Origin: an uncultured Eubacteriales bacterium
GTDB taxonomy: Bacteria; Bacillota; Clostridia; Oscillospirales; CAG-272
Direction: 5' to 3'
Assembly (NCBI GenBank): GCA_905201895.1
Contig: CAJKPX010000014.1
Location: 1 to 51,391, forward strand
DNA length: 51,391 nucleotides
Shown: positions 17,397 through 25,149 of the stretch, piece after piece
How positions within the stretch are numbered: position 1 is the first letter of the stretch
Layout of the letters: each line of letters opens with the position of its first letter
Position numbers and translations under genes: made by a program
The notes under the pieces: generated by a model
The model's database searches: none
The model's input: the letters and a program-made list of their open reading frames with translations, nothing else
What the model was told of the DNA's origin: nothing

Positions 17397-17687
17397 ATGT
17401 ATACACCCAAGCCGATCGACACCTCCTCCGTCACCCTCTCTCCCGAGATTCTGGCTCTTGGTGAGGAGCTCGCAAAAAACGTTCACGAGGTCTGGAGCGC
17501 GGGACGGATTGCGGAGGGCTGGACCTATGGTCCCGTTCGCAACGACGAGCGCCGCGAGCATCCCTGTCTGCTCCCCTACGAGGAGCTTCCCGAGAGCGAA
17601 AAGGAATATGACCGCAGCACGGCGCTTGAAACCCTGCGCCTGATCGTGAAGCTCGGATACAGGATCGGGAAGGAGGAAAACACATGA
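17397..17687 (+). CDS. Free-standing RyR (ryanodine receptor repeat) domain protein
   Basis: A 96-aa protein that is essentially one RyR domain (PF02026). The diagnostic stretch runs from residue about 25: NVHEVWSAGRIAEGW, then TYGPVRND, HPCLLPYEELPESEKEYDR and a final helix ALETLRLIVKLGYRI. In animals the domain is part of ryanodine receptors; bacterial versions have been linked by comparative genomics to nucleotide-derived signalling, and its ligand is not settled. It is soluble, with no signal or membrane segment. The start follows AAAGGAGAT. Its stop overlaps the start of the large membrane protein (ATGA), so the two are translationally coupled and probably interact. Confidence 0.88.
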   Translation: MYTPKPIDTSSVTLSPEILALGEELAKNVHEVWSAGRIAEGWTYGPVRNDERREHPCLLPYEELPESEKEYDRSTALETLRLIVKLGYRIGKEENT

Positions 17688-20578
17688 AGCGCGTAGTCTA
17701 TGCCGGTCTTTCCGCGCTCCTGCTTCTGGGCGGTCTTACCGTGGCGGTTGTATTGGACCTCACGCTGCTGCCGCTCGCAGGCTTTCTTCTGCCGCTCATC
17801 GTGTGGCTGTTCTGCAAATTCTGCGGAGTTGCCAAGCAGTACGTCACCTTCTACCGCACGCTGTTCGTGTCGGTCACGCTCTCGGCATGGCTACTCTGTA
17901 TCCCCTACTATGTAAACGTGTTCACTCCTCAAGTACCCGAGGGTGAGGAGGCTGTGACGAATTGGGGCAGCGCGATTTTTATGTCCTTCCAGCATGCACT
18001 GCGCCTCTTTGCGCTGGACGGCGACTTCTACCAGGTGCTCGAATTCGTGCAGTCGAACGACTCCATCGTTTCGCCCTTCTGGCACGTTGTTGGCGGCGCG
18101 GTTCTTTGCGTGCTCGCACCGCTCCTCACCTTCACACTGCTCCTTTCCTTCATCAAAAACTTTGCCGCAAAATTCAACTATACCGTCCATTTTTTCCGCC
18201 GCGTGCACATCTTCTCGGAGCTCAATGAAAAATCGCTGGCACTTGCAAAAAGCCTGATCGACTACCCTGCCGACGATCTGGATAACGCCACCGTGAAGAT
18301 AAGCGCCGAAAAAAAGGATGCCGAGGACGAGGGCGATGCCCCCGCGCTTGAGTTCAACCTCGACGATTTTACCGACATCGAGTCCCCCACCATCTTCCGC
18401 AAGAAAATCGCCACAGCAACCGAAACCAAGGCGCACAAGTGGCGCCGACGTCTGCCTCCCCTGATCGTGTTTACCGACGTCTTGGACAAGCACGAGGAGG
18501 AGCACTACGAGCTGGTTGCCGAGGCAAAGGAAATCAATGCCATCCTCTTTCGCAAGGACCTGGCGTCGATCCGCTTCCGCGTTCCCTTCATGTTCTGGCG
18601 CAAGCTCTCCTTTTATCTGATCTCCGAGGACGAGCCCGAAAAGATCCGCCATGCAAAGCACGTTATGAAGAAATACAACGACGAGCGCACCAAGCTGTTC
18701 GTCTTTTCGGATAACATCGAGATGCAGCTGCTCATGGATTCCTTGAGCGAGCAATCCCGTCTCTACACGCGTCGCATCAACGATATCCAATCGCTGATCT
18801 ACCACAACCTCGACCTGCACGGTCTGCGTCTGTTCCAAAATGCGTATGCCTACCGTGTCGCAACCGAGAAGGACACGTCCCCCGCCCCCGACTCGCGCGC
18901 CGTGATCACCGCCGTGATCGTGGGTCTCGGTCAATACGGACTCGAGATGCTCAAGGCACTGCTTTGGTATTGTCAGATGGTGGGCTTCCGCTTGGTGATC
19001 CACGCCTTTGATGAGCGCGAGGACGCCGCATCCCGCCTCTATGCACTCTGCCCCGAGCTGAAAAAGCCGAGCAAGAGTGAAAAGAAGACCGAAAAAAACG
19101 AATGGGAGGACGACTACTATCCCACAATCCACGGCGGCATTGCGGTTGACTCCGACGAGTTCGTCGCAAAGCTCCGAGAGATTCCCAACGCAACCTACGT
19201 GTTCGTCGGTCTCGGCTCGGACGAGCTCAACATCTCCACCGCAATCCATATCCGCACGCTCTACGAGCAGCTCCACCGCCGCCCCGATATCGAAACGGTG
19301 GTTTACGATTCCAACATCCGCAAGAAAATGAGCTGCCCGTGGGATGAGGAGGAGAAACGCGAGCAGGACGCAGATCGCGAGAACGAGCAAAACGAAGCAA
19401 ACCGTCAATCGACTAAAGGAAATGCGCTGAAGAAAAAGAAGAACAAAAAGCCCGAGCAGGAACCGAAAAAACGAAAGAAGCTCGCTCCCCAAAAGGACGC
19501 TGAGGAAAAGAAATACGGCATCGTCAACTGCAGCGATCAGCCCTATAACATCCACATGACGGGTGACCTTGAAAGCTTCTATTCGGCAAAAACACTCCTG
19601 CGCTCCGATCTCGAGGAGGCAGGCAAATTCTGCGAGCTGCGCTGGACCTTCTCCAGCCTCCTGGGTAAGCTGGACGAGCGGGAGGTTTTGCAGCAGGCAA
19701 GAGACTACGCACAAAAGACCGAGGACTTTGACCCCGACAAAAAGCTGATTCTCTTTGAAAAGCAACCAAACCAGGAAAAGCGCACCCTCGAGGAGCACTC
19801 TCATCCGAGCCACATCTGCATCGAGGGACTTTACAAGGCGGCAAGGTCGGAAAGCACCGCGTGCGATAACATTGATCACGAGCGCTGCGTTGCGCTGTGT
19901 AAGCTGCTCGACGAGCAGGCGCTGGAGGTGCTCAAAAAGAAGGCGGAACCAGCAAAAAAAGAACAGCCCGAAAAGGAGCAGCCCGAGCCGAAGCTGCCCG
20001 AAAATCCGCTGGAGCGGTTTGCTCTCCTGCGGCAGGGTGACAGAACGGTTTTCATTTACGAGGACCCCGTGAGCGGAGATCTCCAATTCTACTCCGCGCG
20101 CCACGATGATCCGAATGATGAATCGGAATACTTCGACGAGGACACCTTCAACGGAAAGATTGCCGCGCTCGAGGAAAAAATCCGCGCCTACCTCAAGGAG
20201 CTTTACGAGCGCAAGCCCATTGGCTACTACCAGCGTGAGTATAACCACCATGCATCGCTCACCCGCGCGGTGCGCGAATATCTGCGTCAGTCTCTGCTGC
20301 TCTCCAATGACACGAAAATCAAGTTCCTTCCCGGCGGAGGCTGGACGGAGCAGGAGATCAAAATTCTGCAGGAGGGGCTCCGTCTGCCGATTAGAAAGCG
20401 CACCTGGGAGCAGATGGAAAAAATCGGAAAGCTCGAGCACACCGCATGGAACGCCTATATGAGAACCGAGGGCTATTCACGCGGCTATGAGAAAAAAAGC
20501 AATCATCTTGCAAAGCAGCACAACTGTCTCAAGCCCGTCACAGCTCTGGACGCCAAGCAGCTCCGCAAGGACGCATGA
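17684..20578 (+). CDS. Membrane protein with two TrkA-N-like regions and C-terminal RyR-like domain
   Basis: A 964-aa protein. Four hydrophobic segments (about 5-25, 28-48, 57-79 and 133-157) come first. A first TrkA-N/RCK-like region begins VHIFSELNEKSLALAKSLI (about 174) and continues to LIVFTDV and KEINAILFRKDL (about 260-292). A second begins with the dinucleotide-binding glycine loop VIVGLGQYGLEML (about 411) and includes YVFVGLGSDELNISTAIHIR. A Lys/Glu-rich linker covers about 550-615. The C-terminus (about 905-955) is a diverged RyR domain: LEHTAWNAYMRTEGY ... AKQHNCLKPVTAL. The architecture suggests a ligand-gated channel or membrane sensor. The gene lies between the RyR protein and a CARF nuclease, within one operon, and opposite KtrAB. 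Confidence 0.75.
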   Translation: MKRVVYAGLSALLLLGGLTVAVVLDLTLLPLAGFLLPLIVWLFCKFCGVAKQYVTFYRTLFVSVTLSAWLLCIPYYVNVFTPQVPEGEEAVTNWGSAIFMSFQHALRLFALDGDFYQVLEFVQSNDSIVSPFWHVVGGAVLCVLAPLLTFTLLLSFIKNFAAKFNYTVHFFRRVHIFSELNEKSLALAKSLIDYPADDLDNATVKISAEKKDAEDEGDAPALEFNLDDFTDIESPTIFRKKIATATETKAHKWRRRLPPLIVFTDVLDKHEEEHYELVAEAKEINAILFRKDLASIRFRVPFMFWRKLSFYLISEDEPEKIRHAKHVMKKYNDERTKLFVFSDNIEMQLLMDSLSEQSRLYTRRINDIQSLIYHNLDLHGLRLFQNAYAYRVATEKDTSPAPDSRAVITAVIVGLGQYGLEMLKALLWYCQMVGFRLVIHAFDEREDAASRLYALCPELKKPSKSEKKTEKNEWEDDYYPTIHGGIAVDSDEFVAKLREIPNATYVFVGLGSDELNISTAIHIRTLYEQLHRRPDIETVVYDSNIRKKMSCPWDEEEKREQDADRENEQNEANRQSTKGNALKKKKNKKPEQEPKKRKKLAPQKDAEEKKYGIVNCSDQPYNIHMTGDLESFYSAKTLLRSDLEEAGKFCELRWTFSSLLGKLDEREVLQQARDYAQKTEDFDPDKKLILFEKQPNQEKRTLEEHSHPSHICIEGLYKAARSESTACDNIDHERCVALCKLLDEQALEVLKKKAEPAKKEQPEKEQPEPKLPENPLERFALLRQGDRTVFIYEDPVSGDLQFYSARHDDPNDESEYFDEDTFNGKIAALEEKIRAYLKELYERKPIGYYQREYNHHASLTRAVREYLRQSLLLSNDTKIKFLPGGGWTEQEIKILQEGLRLPIRKRTWEQMEKIGKLEHTAWNAYMRTEGYSRGYEKKSNHLAKQHNCLKPVTALDAKQLRKDA

Positions 20579-20590
20579 GGAGTGAAGCGC

Positions 20591-21832
20591 ATGACTATCG
20601 TTGAATTTTTTGACAAAACCGCCATTGAAAACGTTGCGGGTGCCCTGCTCTGTGCCCCCGAGGAGGTTGTGTTCGTTGGCGGCAGCCGACGGCAGATGGA
20701 GCGATCCGCACAATACTACCGACGCGCGCTGCTGTGCAGAGGAATCGAGACCGAATTCTCCTTCTGCACCGTGAACAAAAACAATCTGCAAAACATCTAC
20801 ACAGTGCTCGAAAAAATCGTGACAGAGCACGGCAATTGCACCTTTGATCTCACAGGCGGCGAGGACCTCTATCTCGTTGCAGTGGGAATGCTGCTCGCCA
20901 CCTATCCCGAGCGCGTGAACTGCCATCGCTTCAATTTTCAAAACAACACCGTCCTCGATTGCGACGCAAACGGCGAGGTTTGCAGCGCGAGGAGCTTCTC
21001 TGTCTCGGTGGAGGAGAACGTGCGCATCCACGGAGGCGAGATCATCCGCGACAAGGAGGACTCGCTTGCCACCTTCGATTGGGATTGGAGCGACGATTTC
21101 CTTGCCGACGTTGATGCAATGTGGGCAATCTGCAGTCGCGACCCGCGCAAATGGAACGCGCAGATCCACACGCTCGGAAGGATCGGCGAGAGCTTTGAGA
21201 TGCCCGAAACGCTCGGCATGCGCTTTGATCCTGCGCTCACCGCAGGTGTTCTGCGAGGTCGCGGCATACACACCTCTGTGATCCCATCGTTTCTTGCCGA
21301 GCTGGAGCAGCAAAAGCTTATTTCCGATCTTTCGGTTGAGGATGAGCACATTGCCTTCACCTTCAAAAACGAGCAGGTGAAGCGTTGCCTCACGGTTGCG
21401 GGACAGATTCTTGAAATTCGCATTGCGAGCCGCATAATGGGTCTCACCGAGCGAGACGGACAAAGATTCTACAACGATTGCAGGGTTGGCGTTTCGATCG
21501 ACTGGGACGGCGAGGAGAGCCGCGACGAGAAATTCCGCACGGTGAACGAGATCGACGTGCTTGCCATGCGTGGTGCGATCCCGATCTTCATTTCCTGTAA
21601 AAACGGAGATTTTGACACCGAGGAGCTCTATAAATTGAGCACGGTTGCCGAGCGCTTTGGCGGACGCTACGCCAAAAAGGTGCTGGTTGCCGCCGATATG
21701 GACAAGCTGGGCGCAAAGGGCGAATACCTGCGCGCACGCGCCGCCGACATGGACATCCGCCTCCTCGACAACGTTGCCGAGCTTGACAACGCCGAGCTCG
21801 ACCGCATTCTGCGCTCACTGTGGCTGAACTGA
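20591..21832 (+). CDS. CARF-DUF1887 nuclease (Card1/Can2-like)
   Basis: A 413-aa protein. The ATG at 20591 follows GAGGAG by eight bases; an in-frame GTG at 20582 sits on the ribosome site and is rejected. Residues about 1-150 form a CARF-like Rossmann domain with the ligand-loop motif TFDLTGGEDL (84-93). A winged-helix-like linker follows (about 200-265). The DUF1887 PD-(D/E)XK domain is about 270-413, with NEIDVLAMRG (Asp322), PIFISCKNG (Lys337) and ELYKLSTVAERFGG. Card1/Can2 enzymes are switched on by cyclic oligoadenylate and cut DNA and RNA. The acidic residue of (D/E)xK is Ser335 here, so activity needs checking. No CRISPR gene is near. Confidence 0.85.
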   Translation: MTIVEFFDKTAIENVAGALLCAPEEVVFVGGSRRQMERSAQYYRRALLCRGIETEFSFCTVNKNNLQNIYTVLEKIVTEHGNCTFDLTGGEDLYLVAVGMLLATYPERVNCHRFNFQNNTVLDCDANGEVCSARSFSVSVEENVRIHGGEIIRDKEDSLATFDWDWSDDFLADVDAMWAICSRDPRKWNAQIHTLGRIGESFEMPETLGMRFDPALTAGVLRGRGIHTSVIPSFLAELEQQKLISDLSVEDEHIAFTFKNEQVKRCLTVAGQILEIRIASRIMGLTERDGQRFYNDCRVGVSIDWDGEESRDEKFRTVNEIDVLAMRGAIPIFISCKNGDFDTEELYKLSTVAERFGGRYAKKVLVAADMDKLGAKGEYLRARAADMDIRLLDNVAELDNAELDRILRSLWLN

Positions 21833-21849
21833 AAAGGGATAAAAAATCG

Positions 21850-21889
21850 GGAGCGTCAAATGCATTTTTGCATTTGACGCTCCTTTTTT
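21850..21889 (+). terminator. Strong terminator of the RyR-CARF operon
   Basis: A perfect 15-bp stem (GGAGCGTCAAATGCA) with a four-base loop is followed by TTTTTT. Confidence 0.9.
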
Positions 21890-22206
21890 GTTTCCAAATC
21901 CATCACGGAGTGAAATTCACTCTACCGGTAAATCCAACGGGAAAGGATCACTTTTCACACCGTGAACCGATTTTTTGCAGAATTGATGGTATCGGGCGAC
22001 TCGAATAGAAGTCCGCTTTTTCCCAAAAGCGTGGCGAATATTCTGTGCGTCCTGACGTCGATTTTCAAATTCGGACGGATGAACTACTGTCCCTGCGCCG
22101 CCTTGAATTCGATTCCTTATCCGTAAAAGGCGGTAAGCCGATCCACATTATCTCGCCGAGCCATACGCGAAGTATTTATATTATTCAAATTTATTGTCAT
22201 ATCCTA
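21890..22206. other. Gap with no gene seen
   Basis: No supported coding region. GAGTGAA-A-TTCACTC at 21909-21923 is a perfect dyad; a related AGTGAATTTCAC sits in the hairpin at 23867-23899. Otherwise I see nothing clear here; it may be a decayed gene end at the junction to the accessory region. Confidence 0.4.
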
Positions 22207-22235
22207 TTGCAAAAGTGTACAAAAAAGTGTATAAT
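22207..22235 (+). promoter_or_regulatory. SigA-like promoter
   Basis: TTGCAA (22207-22212), 17 bp, TATAAT (22230-22235), upstream of the nucleotidyltransferase-like gene with a leader of about 150 nt. Confidence 0.65.
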
Positions 22236-22298
22236 GAATATAATGAAGCGATAACAGCTGACCAACCAAGCACATCCAAACGCTAATGAAAAAGACGC

Positions 22299-22357
22299 CG
22301 AACGATTGTGATTGCGCAAAATGGTTGCCGAATGATTCATCAGGCAATCGAATGATT
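22299..22357 (+). repeat. Three direct repeats CGAAYGATT in a leader
   Basis: CGAACGATT at 22299 and CGAATGATT at 22329 and 22349, spaced 30 and 20 bp, close to whole helical turns. They lie between the promoter and the start codon at 22393, so they could be regulator-binding sites. Confidence 0.35.
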
Positions 22358-22392
22358 TGTGCTGATGTTTGAACAGCAGAACGGAGAAAAAC

Positions 22393-23559
22393 ATGAACGA
22401 GCAAGTAACACGCGCGATGTTTGCGCTGATCCGCCATGTGGTATGCAGTACAGAGTTGACCGCTGAAGATAAGGCAATGCTCTCCCCAGAGTTGCTTCCG
22501 CAACTGTATACCCTCTCCCAATCCCATGATATGGCACACATCGTGGCGCAGGGGCTTTCCGATCTCGGATTACTCGGAGAGTACGAGATCTCGAAAAAAT
22601 TCCAAAAGCAACTGATGCTGGCAGTTTATCGCTACCAAAAGCTGAACTACGAGCTGAAACAGCTATGTCAGACGCTGGAGGATGCTAAGATTCCATTCAT
22701 TCCCCTCAAGGGATCGGTCATCCGTTCATACTACCCCGAGCCTTGGATGCGCACGAGCTGTGATATTGACGTGCTGGTGCACGAGGAGGAGTTGGATCGG
22801 GCAGTTGCACTTTTCGAAGAAAAAGGCTATCAAATCGAGTCGAAACACTCGCATGATATCTCACTCTATTCCGCCGCTGGGATTCATATAGAACTTCATT
22901 ATGAAACAATTGAGAAAGAATACGCAGCTGACGCAAATGCAATCCTCTCTAACATATGGAATCATGCAGCTCCTCAATCAACTGAAAGTGTTCAAATGAT
23001 GCTTACCGATGAGATGTTCTACTTTTATCACATCGCTCATATGGCAAAACATTTTGAAAACGGCGGTTGTGGGCTTCGTCCATTCCTCGATCTTTGGATT
23101 TTGGAACATCGTGTAGCGCATAACGATACAGAGCGCAATGCGCTCCTGGAACAAGGAGGATTGCTTACGTTTGCCAATGCCAGCCGTCACTTTTCGGCCG
23201 TTTGGTTCGATTGTGCAGAACACAACGAGGTAACTGAGCAAATGCAATCCTATATTCTGTTTGGCGGTGTATACGGCACACTCGACAACCGTGTAGCAGT
23301 TCAGCAGAATAAGCGTGGCGGAAAGATTCGCTATGCACTTTCGCGAATTTTTATTCCGTACGATGCGATCAAATTTCATTATCCGATTCTCATAAAGCAC
23401 CGCTGGCTGACACCGATTATGGAAGTGCGCCGCTGGTTTAAATTACTGTTTCAAGGGAAGGTGAAAGGTTCGCTCCACGAACTAAACGTCAACCGTACGA
23501 TTTCGCAGGAGCAGATTGCGAGAACCGCTGATCTCCTGCAAAAGTTAGGCTTGAACTAA
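22393..23559 (+). CDS. Nucleotidyltransferase-like protein (NTP_transf_5, PF14907 type)
   Basis: A 388-aa protein; ATG at 22393 follows GGAG by six bases. The middle segment IPFIPLKGSVIRSYY ... RTSCDIDVLVHEEELDRAV is the family core: a Gly-Ser loop and a D-x-D pair on a nucleotidyltransferase fold. IHIELHYE supplies a third acidic position. Members occur next to polysaccharide, peptide and stress genes and their substrates are mostly unknown. Base composition is more A+T-rich than in the operons to the left, suggesting transfer. It stands alone behind its own promoter. Function beyond the fold is not known. Confidence 0.78.
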   Translation: MNEQVTRAMFALIRHVVCSTELTAEDKAMLSPELLPQLYTLSQSHDMAHIVAQGLSDLGLLGEYEISKKFQKQLMLAVYRYQKLNYELKQLCQTLEDAKIPFIPLKGSVIRSYYPEPWMRTSCDIDVLVHEEELDRAVALFEEKGYQIESKHSHDISLYSAAGIHIELHYETIEKEYAADANAILSNIWNHAAPQSTESVQMMLTDEMFYFYHIAHMAKHFENGGCGLRPFLDLWILEHRVAHNDTERNALLEQGGLLTFANASRHFSAVWFDCAEHNEVTEQMQSYILFGGVYGTLDNRVAVQQNKRGGKIRYALSRIFIPYDAIKFHYPILIKHRWLTPIMEVRRWFKLLFQGKVKGSLHELNVNRTISQEQIARTADLLQKLGLN

Positions 23560-23639
23560 ATCGAAAACCCGAATCCAAAAAACATTCGTATGAAAAAACA
23601 ATGAAGCTTAAAACCTTTGTAGATAAGTATTAAATACAA

Positions 23640-23669
23640 AGTATGAATCTCCTCGTTTCGCAGATACTA
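23640..23669 (+). promoter_or_regulatory. SigG-like promoter of the broken spoVT copy
   Basis: AGTATG (23640-23645), 17 bp, GATACTA (23663-23669), the same layout as upstream of the intact spoVT. The spacer and the ribosome-site region form a perfect 13-bp inverted repeat (AATCTCCTCGTTT at 23646-23658 and its complement at 23686-23698). Confidence 0.45.
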
Positions 23670-23705
23670 ACATCAAAAATCTGTAAAACGAGGAGATTTA
23701 TATAG

Positions 23706-23813
23706 ATGAAAGCCACCGGAATTGTCCACAGAATCGACGACCTCGGGCGTGTTGTGATCCCCAAGAGAGCAGAAGAACCATGCGCATTCGAGAGGGCGAT
23801 CCCTCTCGTATAA
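23706..23813 (+). pseudogene. Truncated, frameshifted spoVT copy
   Basis: The first 20 codons read MKATGIVHRIDDLGRVVIPK, almost identical to the intact gene at 24341. A one-base loss after CCCAAG then shifts the frame. The DNA still matches the intact gene through GAAGAACCATGCGCATTCGAG and GAGGGCGA, but the shifted frame ends at TAA after 35 codons. The promoter, leader and ribosome site are duplicated as well. It is a decayed partial duplication, possibly left by an insertion event that placed the small membrane gene between the two copies. Confidence 0.85.
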
Positions 23814-23866
23814 CATTGACACCGTTCGACAGGTTTTGTTTGGCGGTACATAGTGTGGTGAAAAGA

Positions 23867-23899
23867 ATAACAGCGGAGTGAATTTCACGCCGCTGTTAT
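23867..23899 (-). terminator. Terminator of the small membrane protein gene
   Basis: Stem ATAACAGCGG/CCGCTGTTAT with an inner GTGAA/TTCAC helix; the minus strand continues TCTTTTC. Confidence 0.65.
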
Positions 23900-23912
23900 A
23901 TTTGTTCAAATA

Positions 23913-24215
23913 TTATCCTACCAAACCCATGTAGAGAACCAGCATGAGTATTCCACCGAAAACGTTCACACACATACTAATAATATTAAAAGTTGTATGC
24001 GTTCCCCTCTGATTTTTGATCGAGGAAACAAGCGCCCAAATTCCGAGAATCCAATGCACAGGAATCAAAACAACCCAAATTGCTATATAGGAAAAGGAAA
24101 CAGCAATCGAATAAAAATCCCAACTTGTTCCTACCAGTTGCATGAAGATTGAGGTAATTATCCACAGAACCCACATAGCAATGCAGTAGCCAATATAACA
24201 TTTTTGAATTCGCAT
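23913..24215 (-). CDS. Small membrane protein with three hydrophobic segments
   Basis: A 100-aa protein; ATG at 24215 follows AAGGAGG. Three hydrophobic helices can be seen (YIGYCIAMWVLWIITSIFM, YSIAVSFSYIAIWVVLIPVH continuing to WILGIWALVSSI, and FNIISMCVNVFGGILMLVL). A hydrophilic IKNQRGTHTT turn precedes the last. No family is recognised. It is A+T-rich and sits between two copies of the spoVT 5' region on the opposite strand, so it may have arrived with the duplication. Confidence 0.6.
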   Translation of the reverse strand: MRIQKCYIGYCIAMWVLWIITSIFMQLVGTSWDFYSIAVSFSYIAIWVVLIPVHWILGIWALVSSIKNQRGTHTTFNIISMCVNVFGGILMLVLYMGLVG

Positions 24216-24272
24216 CGTACAATCCTCCTTTTTTTCATTGTAACACAATAAATACGAAAAGTCAAGTTCCAC

Positions 24273-24302
24273 AGTATAAATCTCCCCCATTTGCAGATAC
24301 TA
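24273..24302 (+). promoter_or_regulatory. SigG-like promoter of spoVT
   Basis: AGTATA (24273-24278), 17 bp, GATACTA (24296-24302). spoVT of B. subtilis is transcribed by SigG, so this assignment fits established knowledge. The ribosome site AAGGAG follows at 24323-24328. Confidence 0.55.
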
Positions 24303-24340
24303 ACATTACAAATCTGTAAATCAAGGAGATTTTTGTATAT

Positions 24341-24901
24341 ATGAAAGCAACCGGAATAGTAAGAAGGATCGACGACCTCGGAAGAGTCGTCATCCCCAAG
24401 GAAATCAGAAGAACCATGCGCATTCGAGAGGGCGACCCGCTCGAAATTTACACCGACCGCGAGGGGGAGGTCATCTTCAAGAAATATTCCCCGATCGGGG
24501 AGCTTGCCGCGTTTGCATCGCAGTATGCTGAAACGCTCCACAAAACATGCTCGCTCTCGGTTGTGATCTGCGACCGAGATGCCGTGATTGCATGCGCGGG
24601 TGTCCCACGCAAGGACTACACCGACAAGGCGCTCTCGCAGGAGCTTGAGGCGGTGATTGAGGGGCGCTCGCTCTATGTCGCGCGTGAGGACGCCGACCCG
24701 CTCCCCGTTCTCGCCGAGGGTGGCGTGCACACGGTCAGCTGTGCCATGCCGATCATCAGCGAGGGCGACATCGTTGGATGTGTGGCGTCGGTTTGCGAGC
24801 ATCCGCGCGACAACACCCGCCGTGACTTCCCTGCCCCCGAGGTTGAGCAAAAGCTCATCCTCACCGCCGCAGGCTTCCTCGGGCGTCAGCTCGAGGGGTG
24901 A
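24341..24901 (+). CDS. spoVT: Stage V sporulation protein T (AbrB-GAF regulator)
   Basis: A 186-aa protein, slightly longer than B. subtilis SpoVT. Residues 1-50 are a swapped-hairpin AbrB DNA-binding domain (MKATGIVRRIDDLGRVVIPK, then RTMRIREGDPLEIYTD). Residues about 55-182 are a GAF-like domain (SLSVVICDRDAVIACAGV ... AMPIISEGDIVGCVASV). SpoVT acts in the forespore and modulates SigG-dependent genes. It has a SigG-like promoter and a terminator of its own. A broken duplicate lies 640 bp upstream. Confidence 0.93.
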   Translation: MKATGIVRRIDDLGRVVIPKEIRRTMRIREGDPLEIYTDREGEVIFKKYSPIGELAAFASQYAETLHKTCSLSVVICDRDAVIACAGVPRKDYTDKALSQELEAVIEGRSLYVAREDADPLPVLAEGGVHTVSCAMPIISEGDIVGCVASVCEHPRDNTRRDFPAPEVEQKLILTAAGFLGRQLEG

Positions 24902-24954
24902 CGCGCCCCTTTCACAACCTTTTCCACACCCTTTTGAACTGAAACAAACAGAGA

Positions 24955-25006
24955 AGACGGGGATGAGCCGAATGCGAAAATGCATTTGACTCACCCCCGT
25001 CTTTTT
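24955..25006 (+). terminator. Terminator of spoVT
   Basis: A long stem (AGACGGGG ... CCCCGTCT, 21 paired positions with three imperfections) is followed by TTTTT. Confidence 0.85.
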
Positions 25007-25065
25007 ATGCTTGACAGCGAAACGCCATCATTTAGGCTAACAAAAAACGCAAATAACGCACGTCA

Positions 25066-25088
25066 AAAAAGTCTACCGTCGACTTTTT
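25066..25088 (-). terminator. Possible terminator of the vWA gene
   Basis: AAAAAGTC and GACTTTTT flank a seven-base loop; on the minus strand the stem ends in a T-run. The stem has only three G.C pairs, so it is weak. Confidence 0.4.
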
Positions 25089-25149
25089 GCGCAGCTCCTT
25101 GGAAAAACAATCCGCAGGCACGGCGTAAGCGATCCCGGGCGGATTCTTT

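Noticed and set aside
17891..20440. An 849-codon open frame antisense to the large membrane protein
   Set aside because: It mirrors the codon bias of the real gene, has no ribosome site or recognisable domain, and the plus-strand protein has clear TrkA-N and RyR motifs.
22045..22254. A 69-codon plus-strand frame in the gap before the nucleotidyltransferase-like gene
   Set aside because: No ribosome site, no recognisable domain, and it runs through the promoter at 22207-22235.
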